Below are positions 1 to 9,825 of a stretch of DNA of 64,000 nucleotides, in pieces. Position 1 is the stretch's first letter. Every line of letters begins with the position of its first letter. The notes under the pieces were generated by a model. The model searched no databases and was not told where the DNA came from. It saw only the letters and a program-made list of their open reading frames with translations. This DNA is from Allobrachymonas sp. GTDB lineage: Bacteria > Pseudomonadota > Gammaproteobacteria > Burkholderiales > Burkholderiaceae_C. Location: the NCBI GenBank assembly GCA_030529505.1, contig JAUMWT010000005.1, positions 1 through 64,000 on the forward strand. The letters run 5' to 3'. The translations under genes were made by a program, and so were the position numbers.

Positions 1-307
1 GTTGCGCCCCTGTCTGTCTCGGGCCGCGCCAAGCTGATTTTTTTAAAGCCTGCTCCAGCAGGCTCACCCCCTCAGCATTCACTTCGCTCCATTTGGCAAA
101 GTATGCATGTACCGTTGGCCATTTGGGAAAGTCGCTGGGTAAAGCTCTCCACTGGCAGCCGGTGCGCAGCAGGTACAGCACGGCACAAAACACCTCGTAC
201 AGATCCACGCTGCGCGGCTTGGTGCGTTTGCGGGCCTGCTCCAGGATTGGAAGGATCTGTTTGAACTGCTCACGGCTGATGTCACTGGGGTAGGTTCTTT
301 GGCGCAT
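1..307 (-). CDS. IS5-family transposase, N-terminal part (runs off edge)
   Basis: The minus strand from an ATG at 307 reads 102 codons in frame to the window edge and begins MRQRTYPSDISREQFKQI. This matches the DUF4096-type N-terminal domain of IS5-family DDE transposases: the stretch LYEVFCAVLYLLRTGCQW, the following P-S-D-F-P-K-W motif, then a WRGP-like turn before the edge. The catalytic DDE residues would lie in the missing part, so activity cannot be judged. The gene starts 24 bases inside the terminal repeat, as expected for these short elements. Some IS5 subgroups make the full protein by frameshifting; that cannot be tested here. Confidence 0.85.
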   Translation of the reverse strand, partial: MRQRTYPSDISREQFKQILPILEQARKRTKPRSVDLYEVFCAVLYLLRTGCQWRALPSDFPKWPTVHAYFAKWSEVNAEGVSLLEQALKKSAWRGPRQTGAQ

Positions 308-351
308 GGCCTCAGTATGCACGCAGCAAAAGATCGTGAACAGGTTCTTAG
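1..351 (-). mobile_element. IS5-family insertion sequence, partial (one end)
   Basis: This is one end of an insertion sequence that continues past the left edge. The transposase gene starts inside it, and an outward terminal repeat lies at 331-347 (reverse complement GAACCTGTTCACGATCT), followed by TTAG, which fits the YTAR-type target of IS5-like elements. It lies downstream of the rplY terminator, where many relatives carry pth. The same terminal repeat is found on several miniature elements in this window. Confidence 0.8.
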
Positions 352-585
352 GGCCTCATCAGCTGCGCGGTGTGTGGCTGGTGTGATGATGCGCTTGCTG
401 TCTATCGGGTTGTTTCAAGCCTCATCCTTTCGCAAGGCAAAGGTGGACGAGGGCCTTGAAGACGCAGAGAGCAGCTCGCGGTGCTTGATTTTTTGTATGC
501 AACAGTTTTTTGTTTGTGATTTTTGTCGTTCAAAGCAGGGCAGCTCATGGCTCCTTGAATCATCGGCAAGGACTTTGGGAGGGCA

Positions 586-616
586 ATAAAAAAAGCCCAC
601 GGCTGTGGGCTTTTTT
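586..616 (-). terminator. Rho-independent terminator after rplY
   Basis: A GC-rich stem (AGCCCAC with GTGGGCT, arms 594-600 and 605-611) is flanked by runs of A on one side and T on the other, so it could work in both directions. It lies about 50 bases beyond the rplY stop codon. Confidence 0.85.
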
Positions 617-666
617 GTTGAAGGCAAAGTAGTGCGACTCTGCCGTGTTGAATAAAGAGAAAGAGC

Positions 667-1305
667 TTATTCGGCCTTTTTCTCTTCGGCTGCACCTTCA
701 GCCGGGGCTTCGCCTGCCTCAGCCGCATCGCTGTCGGACGCGCCGCCCTTGGGTGCGGAAACGGTCACGACCACGGGATCTTCTGCACCGTGCGTCACGG
801 CCGTCACGCCCTTGGGCAGTGCAATCTGGCTCAGGTGAATGGTTTGGCCGCGTGTGGCTTGGCTCAGATCCACTTCGATGAATTCGGGCAGATCGGCTGG
901 CAGGCAGCTCACTTCGATTTCGTTGAGGATGTGGTTGACCAGGCAACGCTCCAGCTTCACGGCGTCAGACAGTTCGGCGCCGGTGAAGTGCACGGGCACT
1001 TTGATGGTGATTTTTTCTTTAGACGATACGCGCTGGAAATCAACGTGCAGCACCAGCGGCTTGTAGGGGTGGTATTGCACGTCGCGCAGCAGCACTTTGC
1101 TGGATTTGCCAGCCACGTCCAGCTCCAGAATGGAGGCGTGGAAGGCTTCTTTTTGCAGGGCGTGCCACAGGCTGTTGTGATCCAGCTCGATCAGTTGCGG
1201 GGCGGCTTCGCCACCGTAGATGATGCCTGGGGTTTTGCCAGCGTTGCGCAGGCGGCGGCTCGCACCCGTACCTTGCTTGGCGCGCTCAAAAGCGACGACT
1301 TTCAT
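667..1305 (-). CDS. rplY: 50S ribosomal protein L25/general stress protein Ctc
   Basis: Binds 5S rRNA in the central protuberance of the 50S subunit. The 212-residue product has the L25 domain in about residues 1-95 (start [19 protein letters not shown], then [10 protein letters not shown]), the longer CTC-type beta domain to about 190, and an Ala/Glu/Lys-rich tail, which is the long form usual in Betaproteobacteria. The start chosen is the ATG at 1305 because GGAG lies eight bases upstream; an in-frame TTG at 1317 overlaps that ribosome site and is less likely. It is the last gene of a tRNA-Gln/prs/rplY group and ends before a strong terminator. Confidence 0.95.
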   Translation of the reverse strand: MKVVAFERAKQGTGASRRLRNAGKTPGIIYGGEAAPQLIELDHNSLWHALQKEAFHASILELDVAGKSSKVLLRDVQYHPYKPLVLHVDFQRVSSKEKITIKVPVHFTGAELSDAVKLERCLVNHILNEIEVSCLPADLPEFIEVDLSQATRGQTIHLSQIALPKGVTAVTHGAEDPVVVTVSAPKGGASDSDAAEAGEAPAEGAAEEKKAE

Positions 1306-1415
1306 GGGATTCTCCAAAAGGGCGCTGCCGCGACCAGCGAGCGCCTGGTTTCAAAAAAGCGACTGACTGCGCTTGCCACAGCTTGGCAAGCGGCTGCCAG
1401 TCGCAGGGGGTGTTT

Positions 1416-2393
1416 TCAGAGGAGCTTGGCCCCTTCCGAAAACAGGCTCATGACCGAATCGCCGGTGGCGATGCGGTTGATGGTTTCGGCAAACAGCGGT
1501 GCTACCGAGAGCTGCCGGATTTTTTTGCATTGTTTGGCCGCAGCCGACAGCGGAATGGTGTTGGTGACCACCACTTCATCCAGATCGGCGCTGGTGCTGA
1601 TGCGCTCGATGGCCGGGCCGCTGAACACCGGGTGCGTACAGTAGGCATACACCCCTTTGGCGCCGCGCTGCTTGAGCACTTCGGCCGCCTTGATGAGGGT
1701 GCCGGCGGTGTCGATGATGTCGTCCATGATGACGCAGTTGCGGCCTTCGATTTCGCCGATGATGTGCATCACTTCGCTGACATTGGGCTTGGGGCGGCGC
1801 TTGTCGATGATGGCCAGCTCGCAGCCCAGCTCTTTGGCCAAAGCGCGGGCACGCACCACGCCGCCAACGTCAGGCGAGACAACGATCAGATCCTCGTACT
1901 TTTGTTGCTGCAATTCGGTCAGCAAAATGGGCGAGGCATAGATGTTGTCAACGGGAATGTCGAAAAAGCCCTGGATCTGATCGGCGTGCAAATCCATGGT
2001 GAGCACGCGGTGCACGCCCACGGTTTGCAGCAGATTGGCGACCACCTTGGCCGAAATGGGCACGCGCGTGGAGCGCGGGCGGCGATCCTGGCGGGCGTAG
2101 CCGAAATAGGGAATGACGGCGGTGATGCGCTCGGCCGATGCGCGCTTGAAGGCATCGACCATGATAAGCAGTTCCATCACGCTGTCATTGGTGGGGGCGC
2201 AGGTGGGCTGAACGATGAAAACGTCGCGGGCGCGGACGTTTTGCAGGATCTCGACGGTGACTTCGCCGTCGGAAAAGCGATCCACGCGGATGTTGCCGGG
2301 CTTGGAGCCCAAACATTGGGTGATTTCTTCTGCCAGCTTGGGATTGGCGTTGCCGGTGAAGACCAGAAAATCGGATGAGGCAGGTGATTGCAT
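1416..2393 (-). CDS. prs: Ribose-phosphate pyrophosphokinase (PRPP synthetase)
   Basis: Makes phosphoribosyl pyrophosphate from ribose 5-phosphate and ATP, feeding purine, pyrimidine, NAD, histidine and tryptophan synthesis. The 325-residue protein is full length for class I enzymes. Visible motifs are the flexible loop RQDRR at 101-105, the metal/PRPP signature [11 protein letters not shown] at 134-144, and the ribose-5-phosphate loop DDIIDTAGT at 224-232. It lies between tRNA-Gln (64 bases upstream) and rplY (about 110 bases downstream) on the same strand, the usual order in Burkholderiales, and is probably co-transcribed with both. Nothing odd is seen. Confidence 0.97.
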   Translation of the reverse strand: MQSPASSDFLVFTGNANPKLAEEITQCLGSKPGNIRVDRFSDGEVTVEILQNVRARDVFIVQPTCAPTNDSVMELLIMVDAFKRASAERITAVIPYFGYARQDRRPRSTRVPISAKVVANLLQTVGVHRVLTMDLHADQIQGFFDIPVDNIYASPILLTELQQQKYEDLIVVSPDVGGVVRARALAKELGCELAIIDKRRPKPNVSEVMHIIGEIEGRNCVIMDDIIDTAGTLIKAAEVLKQRGAKGVYAYCTHPVFSGPAIERISTSADLDEVVVTNTIPLSAAAKQCKKIRQLSVAPLFAETINRIATGDSVMSLFSEGAKLL

Positions 2394-2457
2394 GGCTCAG
2401 GTACCGGCAGTCTGTGATGCATGGGCGCCATGCAGATGCTGTGGCAGAGATGGGTGT

Positions 2458-2534
2458 TGGCAGGGGAGGAAGGATTCGAACCCTCGCATGTCGGAATCAA
2501 AATCCGATGCCTTAACCAACTTGGCGACTCCCCT
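2458..2534 (-). tRNA. tRNA-Gln (anticodon TTG)
   Basis: The minus strand folds as a complete cloverleaf of 77 bases: acceptor stem AGGGGAG with CTCCCCT, anticodon loop TTTTGAT giving anticodon TTG, T-arm with GGTTCGAATCC, discriminator G and encoded CCA. It lies directly before prs. Confidence 0.95.
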
Positions 2535-2580
2535 ACTCGCCGCTTGCAATTGCTGTTGAATGGCAGGCGGTGAAAATCTG

Positions 2581-3453
2581 TCAAGCTCTGCATTGTAGCA
2601 AAGGATGGAGCGCCAAATTGCGGCAGATGCGCCATTTGCAATTTTTTGGTGCGTGTTGTTGCAAAATGTCTGCATCCATCGTTTCGGGCAGCGGCGCAAA
2701 CACGGCGCTGCCCGATCCCGTCATGCGAGCCTGCAAGCCTCGTTCGGCCAGCCAAGCGATGGTATCAGCAATGGCCGGGCACAGGCGCTGGGCGGGGATC
2801 TGCAAATCGTTGCGGCCAAAGGCCCAGGGGCTGGCGCTGCTTTGGAAATCGTTTTTTGACACGGTTGGTGTGTTGCGCGGCAAATCGGGCGCGGCAAAGA
2901 TGGCTGCGGTGGCCAGCCCGGCAGGCGGTTGTGCGATCACAAAGCGCGCGGGCGGCAGCTCAAGGGGCTGCAGGGCTTCGCCAATGCCTTCCACCCAGGC
3001 GTTGCGCCCAAATAAGAAGAAGGGCACATCGGCCCCCAGGTCGAGGCCGATGCGTTGCAGCTGCGCGCGGCTCAGGCCCGTGTTCCATAGGCGGTTCAGG
3101 CCCAGCAGCACCGTGGCCGCGTTGGATGAGCCGCCACCCATGCCCGCTTGCATGGGAATGTGCTTGCGCAAGTGAATGTGCGCGCCGTGGCGGCAGCCTG
3201 TGGCCTGTTGCAGCGCCTGGGCGGCACGCGTGCACAAATCGTCGGCGGGCAGCTTGCTGGCACCTTCGCCTTCTTGCGTGCGGGTGATGCGGCCGTTGGT
3301 GCGCCAGTGCAAATCCACCGTGTCTTGCCAATCGATGAGCATGAAAGCCGATTGCAGCAGGTGGTAGCCGTCGGCGCGCTGCCCCACCACGTGCAAAAAC
3401 AGATTGAGTTTGGCGGGCGCAGGCAGGTTCAGCAGTTGAGTGGGGTCGTTCAT
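2581..3453 (-). CDS. ispE: 4-diphosphocytidyl-2-C-methyl-D-erythritol kinase
   Basis: Phosphorylates CDP-methylerythritol with ATP in the non-mevalonate isoprenoid pathway. It is a 290-residue GHMP-family kinase. The N-terminal substrate motif PAPAKLNLFL holds the catalytic Lys at 15, the ATP loop PMQAGMGGGSSNAA is at 100-113, and the catalytic Asp lies in LGADVPFFLFG at about 142. The third GHMP motif (MTGSGSAVFA) is near the C-terminus. The gene lies between lolB and tRNA-Gln in the order usual for this group. The C-terminal 25 residues after the motif are somewhat longer than in the E. coli enzyme. Confidence 0.95.
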   Translation of the reverse strand: MNDPTQLLNLPAPAKLNLFLHVVGQRADGYHLLQSAFMLIDWQDTVDLHWRTNGRITRTQEGEGASKLPADDLCTRAAQALQQATGCRHGAHIHLRKHIPMQAGMGGGSSNAATVLLGLNRLWNTGLSRAQLQRIGLDLGADVPFFLFGRNAWVEGIGEALQPLELPPARFVIAQPPAGLATAAIFAAPDLPRNTPTVSKNDFQSSASPWAFGRNDLQIPAQRLCPAIADTIAWLAERGLQARMTGSGSAVFAPLPETMDADILQQHAPKNCKWRICRNLALHPLLQCRA

Positions 3454-3547
3454 GGCTGGGCCGTTTGGAACAAGGGGGGCAAAGCGCCATCAGCCAGCGC
3501 CAATTGCGGTGGGCATTGCTGGCGGCGCCGATTTGTTGCCGAGCCAT

Positions 3548-4093
3548 TTATTGCAGGATCAATTGCAACTTGGCCGCAGGCGGCGGCTGATGGCGTTGGG
3601 CGCGGATTCGGCCCTGTGCGTACTGGGACAGATCAGCTTGCCAGCCATCGGCCTGGGTGTTGCGGCCGTTGATCCAGTCGAACAGCGCGGCGGCGGGCAA
3701 TGGCGCGCCAGTAAGGGCGTGCAGCAAATCGTCTAGCGAGGCGAAGCTGCGTTGCGGGCTGCCAACGTGCTGCAAAACAGCGTTGCTGGCGGACCATTGC
3801 GCGTTGGCCAAGGTGGTGTTGAGCGGCCCGAATATACGCAGCGAACCGTTTTGGGCATTGCCCACCAGTTCAAACGACACGATGAAGGATTGGGGCTGGG
3901 GCGCTTGCCCGCTGGCCTCGATTTGCAAAGACAAACGGCCAGTGCGCACGACGGGGGAGGGCATGTCGGGCGTGGTCACCGGCTTGGGCGGCGTGACGCA
4001 AGCTGCCAGCAGGCTGCTTGCCAGGAGCAGGGCAGGGCCGAGGTTGCGGGCGGGGCGGCGGGTGGTGCGAATGAGTGGAAAAAAGTGCTTCAT
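3548..4093 (-). CDS. lolB: Outer membrane lipoprotein LolB
   Basis: Receives lipoproteins from periplasmic LolA and inserts them in the outer membrane. The 181-residue precursor has a basic N-terminus, a hydrophobic stretch and a lipobox LLAAC with lipidated Cys at 32. The mature part carries the LolB-like pattern: GRLSLQIE, SFELVGNAQNGSLRIFGPLN, then DLLHALTGAPLP and FDWINGR. Size and position before ispE fit. Its partner lolA is also in this window, at 49935-50597. About 500 bases without a gene separate it from the TPR gene upstream, so it may have its own promoter. Confidence 0.9.
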   Translation of the reverse strand: MKHFFPLIRTTRRPARNLGPALLLASSLLAACVTPPKPVTTPDMPSPVVRTGRLSLQIEASGQAPQPQSFIVSFELVGNAQNGSLRIFGPLNTTLANAQWSASNAVLQHVGSPQRSFASLDDLLHALTGAPLPAAALFDWINGRNTQADGWQADLSQYAQGRIRAQRHQPPPAAKLQLILQ

Positions 4094-4595
4094 GAAGAAT
4101 CAATGGCAATCAAATCGCGCGCAACGCGTAGCAATGCGCACATGTGTATCAAGAGGAGTTTGAGCGGAACTTTTGCCGGATCTTTTGTCAGATGGGCTGC
4201 GGCGGGCCAGGCGCTGGGGGCTGTGCATCGATGTTGTGGCTGGGGGCGCAGAGGCGTGGCATGCCGCGCTGAATGTCGGCAGTTGTGTAGCAACTGCGCC
4301 TTGCTGGAGGGCCTGCGGGCTTGGGCTGATGTGGCATGCATGCGCTGAGTGCTCATGGGGCAGCATTCAAAAAAACAGGGCGAAATGGGACGTCGTGCTT
4401 GTTCAACTCGTGCCTGTCCAACGCACATGGCAACGCACATGGTGGCTGCTGCCATTTGACGTCTTGCCCGGGCCTTGTTGAAAGACCGTTGGGCCGATAG
4501 CGCCCAGGCTGGCCGTTTGATGGCTTGGCTGCGCCAGCGGCGGCGTGCGCCATGCGCCATGCGCCATGCGCGGCCAAGCCCCGGACTCTGCTGTA
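4094..4595. other. Intergenic stretch, no gene seen
   Basis: About 500 bases between the TPR gene and lolB. It contains a short perfect triplication of GCGCCAT near 4548-4568. I see no convincing coding frame, RNA or terminator. Confidence 0.5.
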
Positions 4596-6758
4596 TCAAG
4601 GGGCTGAAGCGGGCGTGACGGGGGCAGCAGGAGCAGGCGTTGCTGCCGGGGCGGCGGCAGGCGGTTGCGTGGCAGGGGCCGGCTTCGCTCCCGTCAGGCG
4701 CTGCATGGTTTCCAGCAGCACCTTGTGCTTGGCATCCAGCTTCAGACCCTGGGCCCAGACTTGGCGGGCTTCTTCGGTTTGGCCGTTTTGCCAAAGCGCC
4801 TCGCCATAGTGGGCGGCGATTTCGGCTTCGGGCTCGTTTTCAAACGCCTGTTTCAGCCATTTGATGGCTTGCGGCAGATTGCCCAGACGGTATTCCACCC
4901 AGCCCATGCTGTCTTGAATGGCGGCGCTATCGGGCGCCAACTCGATTGCCTTGGCGATTAGCTCGCGGGCCTCATTCAGTCGCAGATTGCGGTCGGCCAG
5001 GTGGTAGCCCAAGGCGTTGTAGGCGGCGGGCGATTCCGGCTGCAGGCGCATGACCTGGCGCATGTCTTGTTCCAGCTCGGCAAAGCGCTCCATCTGCCAG
5101 TAGAGATTGCCGCGGGCGTAGAGCAGTTCGGCGTGTTCGGGGTCGGCTCGCAGGGCCTGGTTCAGCACGTTCAGGGCCTGTGCGAAACGTTCCTGTTTTT
5201 CAAGGATGTGCGAATGCAGCAGCGCCAGGGCGGCTTTTTCTTGCGGCGTGGTGGTGGGCAGCTGGGGCAGCAGTTGCTGGGCCAAGTCGAATTTGCCTTC
5301 TTGCACCAGCCATTCGATGCGTTGCAGCTGCGCCTGTTTGCTGATGAGCGGGTGGCTGATGCGCGCTATCCATTGCCGCGCCTCTTGCGGCTGGTTGTGC
5401 GCGTCGGCAATGCGTGCCAGCATGAGGTAAACCTGCAGATCGCGTGCGGTGATTTGCTGGGCGTCTTGCTGCGAGTCGTTGCTGTTGTCTGTGGCGTCGA
5501 TGCCGGGCATTTCCATCGTGGCCGAGGGCGAGGACAGCACGGCCTGGCGCAGCTTGAGGTAATGCTGCAAAGAGTTTTGCGCAGCCGCCCATTGCTTGGA
5601 CTCCATTTGCAGCGTGCCTTGGAAGAACCAGCCTGCGGCGAAATCGGGCGTTTGTTTCAGTACGGTATCAAGCACTTGCTGCGCGTCAGTCAGCCTGCGG
5701 GCCTGTATCAGAAAGCGGGTGTAGACCAACGCGAAATCACGCGAGGGTTTTTGCGCCATCTCTTTGCGCACAATGGCTTCGGCCCCGCGCGAAGTTTCGG
5801 GGGCGGATGCTTTGCTGGCTTGCATCAGGTCCATGGCGATCAGGCCCGGCAGTTCGCGGTTGGGCAGGGCACCGAGCTTTTCGCTCGGTACGGGTGCGGC
5901 CAGCGCGTGCTGCAGCGATTGCAGGGCCTGCGGATATTGGCGCGCCGCCATTTGCATGCGCGCCAGGGATGAGGCGGCGATGAAGGTCGTTTCGCGCTGT
6001 TGCATGGCTTGCTCCAGCACGGGGGCTGCGGCAGCCAGGGCAATTTGCGGTTTTTTGGTGGCTTCGTACAACTCGGGTATGGCGTGGATGAAGGTTTGCT
6101 TTTTGCCGCCCTGGGCGCCGTCCAGCGCGGTTTGCAGGACGGCTGTGGTGTGCGCCAGGCGGTTCGAGGCGATCAGCAATTGCAGGTGAAAGAGGTTGGC
6201 CTGCGTGTCGTTGGGGAAGTCGGCCTTCCAGCGCTCGAGCGATCGCAGGGCAAAGCCGGGCAGGCGCTCGCGCAGGGCGATTTCGGTGGCCAGTTGGTAC
6301 AGCTGCGCGTCGGGAGCTTGCCGGGCTGCGCCCATCAGGTTGGCATAGGCTTGCGCCGTGTTGCCGCCTTGCAGATACAAATAGCCCAGCAAGGCGTGAT
6401 ACAGACCGGCTGATTTCTTGAGCACGGCCTGCAAATCGCTGTTGTTGGTATTGGCACTGTTGCGGGCGCGCTTGCCTGCTGGCGCGGAGGCTGGCAGCGC
6501 CGCAGGCGCGCCGATGTCGCGCGCGGCTTGTGTGCCAGCTGTGTTGGCTTGCGCCGGGCTGATCAGCAAGGCGCTGGCCAGGCAGGCGGCGCCCACGGCC
6601 AGGGGGGGGCGGGTCAATGTGCGGGCGAGTGTGCTGGAGAGCAGGGGGCGGCGGGCAGGGCGTTGCAAGATGGGAGGCTCCGAATCAGGCAGGGATGAGG
6701 AGGGCGCGAGACAGGCCGCGAAAGACTGTGCAAACCGCAGGCCCAAACACTCTCGCAT
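4596..6758 (-). CDS. TPR-repeat protein, probably exported
   Basis: A 720-residue protein of tetratricopeptide repeats. After a positively charged region there is one hydrophobic segment at about residues 50-70 ending in an Ala-rich signal-peptidase-like site, so the mature protein is likely periplasmic or anchored to the outer membrane side. TPR units are clear in the C-terminal half, for example around AYNALGYHLADRNLRLNEA and the next repeat with DSMGWVEYRLGNLPQAIKWL. The tail is Pro/Ala-rich. The gene lies between mutM (divergent) and lolB, a place where Burkholderiales keep a TPR protein with a suspected role in envelope assembly. The ATG at 6758 is uncertain because about 50 residues precede the signal-like segment. 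Confidence 0.8.
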   Translation of the reverse strand: MRECLGLRFAQSFAACLAPSSSLPDSEPPILQRPARRPLLSSTLARTLTRPPLAVGAACLASALLISPAQANTAGTQAARDIGAPAALPASAPAGKRARNSANTNNSDLQAVLKKSAGLYHALLGYLYLQGGNTAQAYANLMGAARQAPDAQLYQLATEIALRERLPGFALRSLERWKADFPNDTQANLFHLQLLIASNRLAHTTAVLQTALDGAQGGKKQTFIHAIPELYEATKKPQIALAAAAPVLEQAMQQRETTFIAASSLARMQMAARQYPQALQSLQHALAAPVPSEKLGALPNRELPGLIAMDLMQASKASAPETSRGAEAIVRKEMAQKPSRDFALVYTRFLIQARRLTDAQQVLDTVLKQTPDFAAGWFFQGTLQMESKQWAAAQNSLQHYLKLRQAVLSSPSATMEMPGIDATDNSNDSQQDAQQITARDLQVYLMLARIADAHNQPQEARQWIARISHPLISKQAQLQRIEWLVQEGKFDLAQQLLPQLPTTTPQEKAALALLHSHILEKQERFAQALNVLNQALRADPEHAELLYARGNLYWQMERFAELEQDMRQVMRLQPESPAAYNALGYHLADRNLRLNEARELIAKAIELAPDSAAIQDSMGWVEYRLGNLPQAIKWLKQAFENEPEAEIAAHYGEALWQNGQTEEARQVWAQGLKLDAKHKVLLETMQRLTGAKPAPATQPPAAAPAATPAPAAPVTPASAP

Positions 6759-6900
6759 AATAAGGCAAGCGTTTTTGCCAGGGCAATTCTGGGCAGCTCA
6801 AGAGGCGATGGCTGGCCAAGGTCAGGCCGCGTTGCAAGAGTTTGATGAATCCAGCCAGCTTGGGCCAGTTTTCTGATGTTGTTTGCTGAATCGAGAGCAT

Positions 6901-7719
6901 ATGCCGGAATTGCCAGAAGTTGAAGTCACCCGCCGCAGCTTTGCCCGCGAGATTGCTGGCGCGCGCATTGTGGCGGCGCGCATGGGCAAGCCCTTGCGCT
7001 GGCCTTTGGGCGCTGCGCCCGAACAATTGCAGGGGCGGCAGGTGCTGGGCGTGCGCCGCCGGGGCAAGTATCTGCTGCTGGATCTGGATGCGGGTTTGCT
7101 GATGATTCACCTGGGCATGTCTGGCAGCTTGCGCTTTGCGGCCGAGTTGCCTCAACCTGGCGTGCACGATCATTTCGATCTGCAAACCAACCAGGGTGTT
7201 TTGCGCCTGCACGACCCGCGCCGCTTTGGCGCGGTGCTGCTGGTGCAGGGCGAAAACGATCCGCGCGCAGCCAAATTACTGACGGGCCTGGGGTTGGAGC
7301 CGCTGGAGGAAGCGTTTACCTTGCAAGCGTTTGCCGAGCGGCTCAAGCGCCGCCAGACAGCCATCAAACAAGTGCTGCTGGGCGGCAAAGTGGTGGTGGG
7401 CGTGGGCAATATCTATGCGTCCGAGGCTTTGTACATGGCGCGCATCCACCCGGCCGTGCCGGCCTCGCGTTTGACGCGGGCGCAAGTTCAGCGGCTATGG
7501 CAAGCCGTGCGCACCGTCATCGCCCAGGCCATTGAACATGGCGGCAGCACCCTGCGCGATTACGTCAATGCGCTGGGTGACAGCGGGCACTTTCAATTGC
7601 AGGCGGCGGTGTATGGCCGCAAGGGCGAGCCGTGCAGCGTCTGCGGCCAGCCGATACAGGTGATGCGCCAGGGCCAGCGCGCCACTTACTTTTGTGCCCG
7701 TTGCCAGAAACGACGATAA
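6901..7719 (+). CDS. mutM: Formamidopyrimidine-DNA glycosylase
   Basis: Removes 8-oxoguanine and other oxidised purines and cuts the abasic site. The start must be the ATG at 6901, because the family begins MPELPEVEV with the catalytic proline exposed after Met removal; an upstream in-frame TTG is excluded. The 272-residue protein shows catalytic Pro and Glu at 2-3, a conserved Lys in [16 protein letters not shown] in the middle, the helix-two-turn-helix [12 protein letters not shown], and a C-terminal zinc finger with Cys at 245, 248, 265 and 268. Together with mutY (9826-11148) it makes two of the three parts of the GO repair system in one locus. Confidence 0.97.
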   Translation: MPELPEVEVTRRSFAREIAGARIVAARMGKPLRWPLGAAPEQLQGRQVLGVRRRGKYLLLDLDAGLLMIHLGMSGSLRFAAELPQPGVHDHFDLQTNQGVLRLHDPRRFGAVLLVQGENDPRAAKLLTGLGLEPLEEAFTLQAFAERLKRRQTAIKQVLLGGKVVVGVGNIYASEALYMARIHPAVPASRLTRAQVQRLWQAVRTVIAQAIEHGGSTLRDYVNALGDSGHFQLQAAVYGRKGEPCSVCGQPIQVMRQGQRATYFCARCQKRR

Positions 7720-7850
7720 AAGCGGCGATAAAACGGCAATAATGGCGTGTTTACATTACTTACATATCGATAGATGTGAGGTAAGACATTGGTGTTCGGC
7801 CCTGCGCGGGTTTGGGCGCAGTTGGCATAAATATTGCTGATTCAAGGACC

Positions 7851-9794
7851 ATGTTTACCGACAATATTTACCACCACAGCATCTGGCGTCAGGAAGTGGA
7901 TGCGCGGCTCAAGAAGCTGTCGCAATGGCTGGAAGAACGCGAACTGCTGGCGCCCGACGTGCGCTTGCAGCTGGAGCGCATCCAGTTGCAAAACCGCAGC
8001 GACAAAATCATGGTGGCTTTCGTGGCCGAGTTCTCGCGCGGCAAATCCGAGCTGATCAATGCCATCTTCTTTGCCGGCTACGGGCGGCGCATCATGCCTG
8101 CCAGCGCAGGGCGCACCACCATGTGCCCCACCGAGCTGGGCTATGACGCGCGCGATTCCACCTGCCTGCGCCTGCTGCCGATCGAAACGCGGCTGGAGCC
8201 GCAATCGCTGCTTGAATGGCGCCTGGTGCCCGAGCAGTGGTCCAAGGTCGAACTGAACATCAACGACCCCGACCAACTGGCCGCAGCCATGAGCAAGGTG
8301 GCCGAAACGATCGAGGTGACTGTAGAGCAGGCGCGCGCGCTGGGCTTTTGGCACGACGACGCAGCCGACAACCCCATCCCCAACGAACAGGGCCTGGTGG
8401 AGGTGCCGCGCTGGCGCCACGCGCGCATCAATATGGATCACCCCCTGCTGCGGCAGGGCCTCATCATTCTCGATACGCCGGGGCTGAACGCCATCGGTGC
8501 CGAGCCCGAGCTGACCATGAGCCTGATTCCGCAGGCGCAGGCCGTGGTGTTCTTGCTGGCCACCGATACGGGCGTGACGGCGTCCGACCTGTCGATCTGG
8601 CGCGAATCGCTGGCCGGCGCCAGTGACGATGCTTCGCGCTTCGTGGTGCTCAACAAAATCGACACCCTTTGGGATGCGCTCAGCAGCCCGCAACAGGTGG
8701 AAAAGCAGATCGAGCGCCAATGCGCCGAATCGGCGCGCATTCTGGGCGTGGCCAAAGACCGCGTGATGGCCGTATCGGCCCAGAAAGGCTTGCAGGCCAA
8801 GGTCAGGGGCGATGCCGAGCTGCTCAAAAACAGTCGCCTGGATGTGTTTGAAGACATGCTGGCCAAGCGCATCGTGGAACGCCGTCACGACATCATGCTG
8901 GCCAATATGGCCGCCGAAGCGCAAGACGTGCGCCAGCAGGTGCAGCGCACCCTGGGCGTGCGCTCGGCCGAATTGCTGGAGCAATTGGCCGAACTCAAGG
9001 GCCTGCAGGGCAAAAGCGATTCGGTGGTGCGGCATCAGCGCATGCGCGTGGCCAAAGAGCAGGAAAGCTTCGAGCATTCGGTGAGCAAAACGCACGCCAT
9101 CCGCATGGTGCACCACAAGGCGCTCAAGCAGGTGTATGGCCTGCTGGGCAATACCCAGCTGCGCAAGGAAGTCACGGTGCTTGACAGCGCCCTGCGCGAA
9201 TCGGGTTTCATGAAAGTGGGCGTGAAAAAGGTGTACGAAGAAGCCTTCGACCGGCTCAAGCACCTGCTGGGGCAGGCCGAAGTCAAAATCGACGAAATCC
9301 ACGAACTGTTCAACGGCATGTTCAAGAAGTTCAACAGCGAATACGGCTTTACCTTGCAGGCCGATGCCCCGCCCAAGCTCGACGCCTATGCCCGCGAACT
9401 GGAAGAAGTGGAAGAAGGGCACCTCAAATACCTGGGCGTGGGCAATTTGCTCAAGCTCTCGCAGCCTGAATTCATCGACCGCCTGCTGCGCGCGCTGGTG
9501 TCGCGCCTGCGCATCGTGTTCGAGCGGGCGCTCAATCAGATCGAGCAATGGAGCCGCAAAATGGCCGGCCAGATCGACGCGCAACTGCGCGAACGCCGCC
9601 GCGGCCTGCGCCGCCGCCTGGCTGCCATCGAACGGGCCGAAGCGGCGGCCTCGGGCCTGGACGATCGCATTCAAGAGATTGAAGAATCGCTCTACGGCAT
9701 CAAGCAGGAACTGGCGGCTTTTGGCAAGCAGATGGATCGCCTGCTGGAAGACACCACGCCCAAAGAGGAGCCGCCGGTGCTGCTGGCCTTCTGA
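7851..9794 (+). CDS. Dynamin-like GTPase family protein
   Basis: A 647-residue large GTPase of the bacterial dynamin-like group. G motifs are in order: P-loop AEFSRGKS at 59-66, switch I Thr in GRTTMCP near 90, DTPG at 208-211, and NKID at 268-271. The C-terminal half is long and helical, as in dynamins that remodel membranes. The P-loop has Ala where GxxxxGKS normally has the first Gly, which is typical of this bacterial subgroup. The ATG at 7851 is taken as start (AAGGA just upstream); an in-frame TTG at 7812 is possible. It lies between mutM and mutY as in other Comamonadaceae; a function in repair is not implied by that alone. Confidence 0.88.
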   Translation: MFTDNIYHHSIWRQEVDARLKKLSQWLEERELLAPDVRLQLERIQLQNRSDKIMVAFVAEFSRGKSELINAIFFAGYGRRIMPASAGRTTMCPTELGYDARDSTCLRLLPIETRLEPQSLLEWRLVPEQWSKVELNINDPDQLAAAMSKVAETIEVTVEQARALGFWHDDAADNPIPNEQGLVEVPRWRHARINMDHPLLRQGLIILDTPGLNAIGAEPELTMSLIPQAQAVVFLLATDTGVTASDLSIWRESLAGASDDASRFVVLNKIDTLWDALSSPQQVEKQIERQCAESARILGVAKDRVMAVSAQKGLQAKVRGDAELLKNSRLDVFEDMLAKRIVERRHDIMLANMAAEAQDVRQQVQRTLGVRSAELLEQLAELKGLQGKSDSVVRHQRMRVAKEQESFEHSVSKTHAIRMVHHKALKQVYGLLGNTQLRKEVTVLDSALRESGFMKVGVKKVYEEAFDRLKHLLGQAEVKIDEIHELFNGMFKKFNSEYGFTLQADAPPKLDAYARELEEVEEGHLKYLGVGNLLKLSQPEFIDRLLRALVSRLRIVFERALNQIEQWSRKMAGQIDAQLRERRRGLRRRLAAIERAEAAASGLDDRIQEIEESLYGIKQELAAFGKQMDRLLEDTTPKEEPPVLLAF

Positions 9795-9825
9795 GCGTTT
9801 GTTGCGATCTTTGGAGTTCTGATCG

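Noticed and set aside
4548..4568. Three direct repeats GCGCCAT, considered as a CRISPR-like or regulatory array
   Set aside because: Too short, no spacers, and no cas genes anywhere in the window; most likely a simple sequence repeat.
7745..7790. AT-rich imperfect palindrome around TATCGATA upstream of the dynamin-like gene, considered as an operator
   Set aside because: The symmetry is only partial and no known operator fits; kept out of the features for lack of support.
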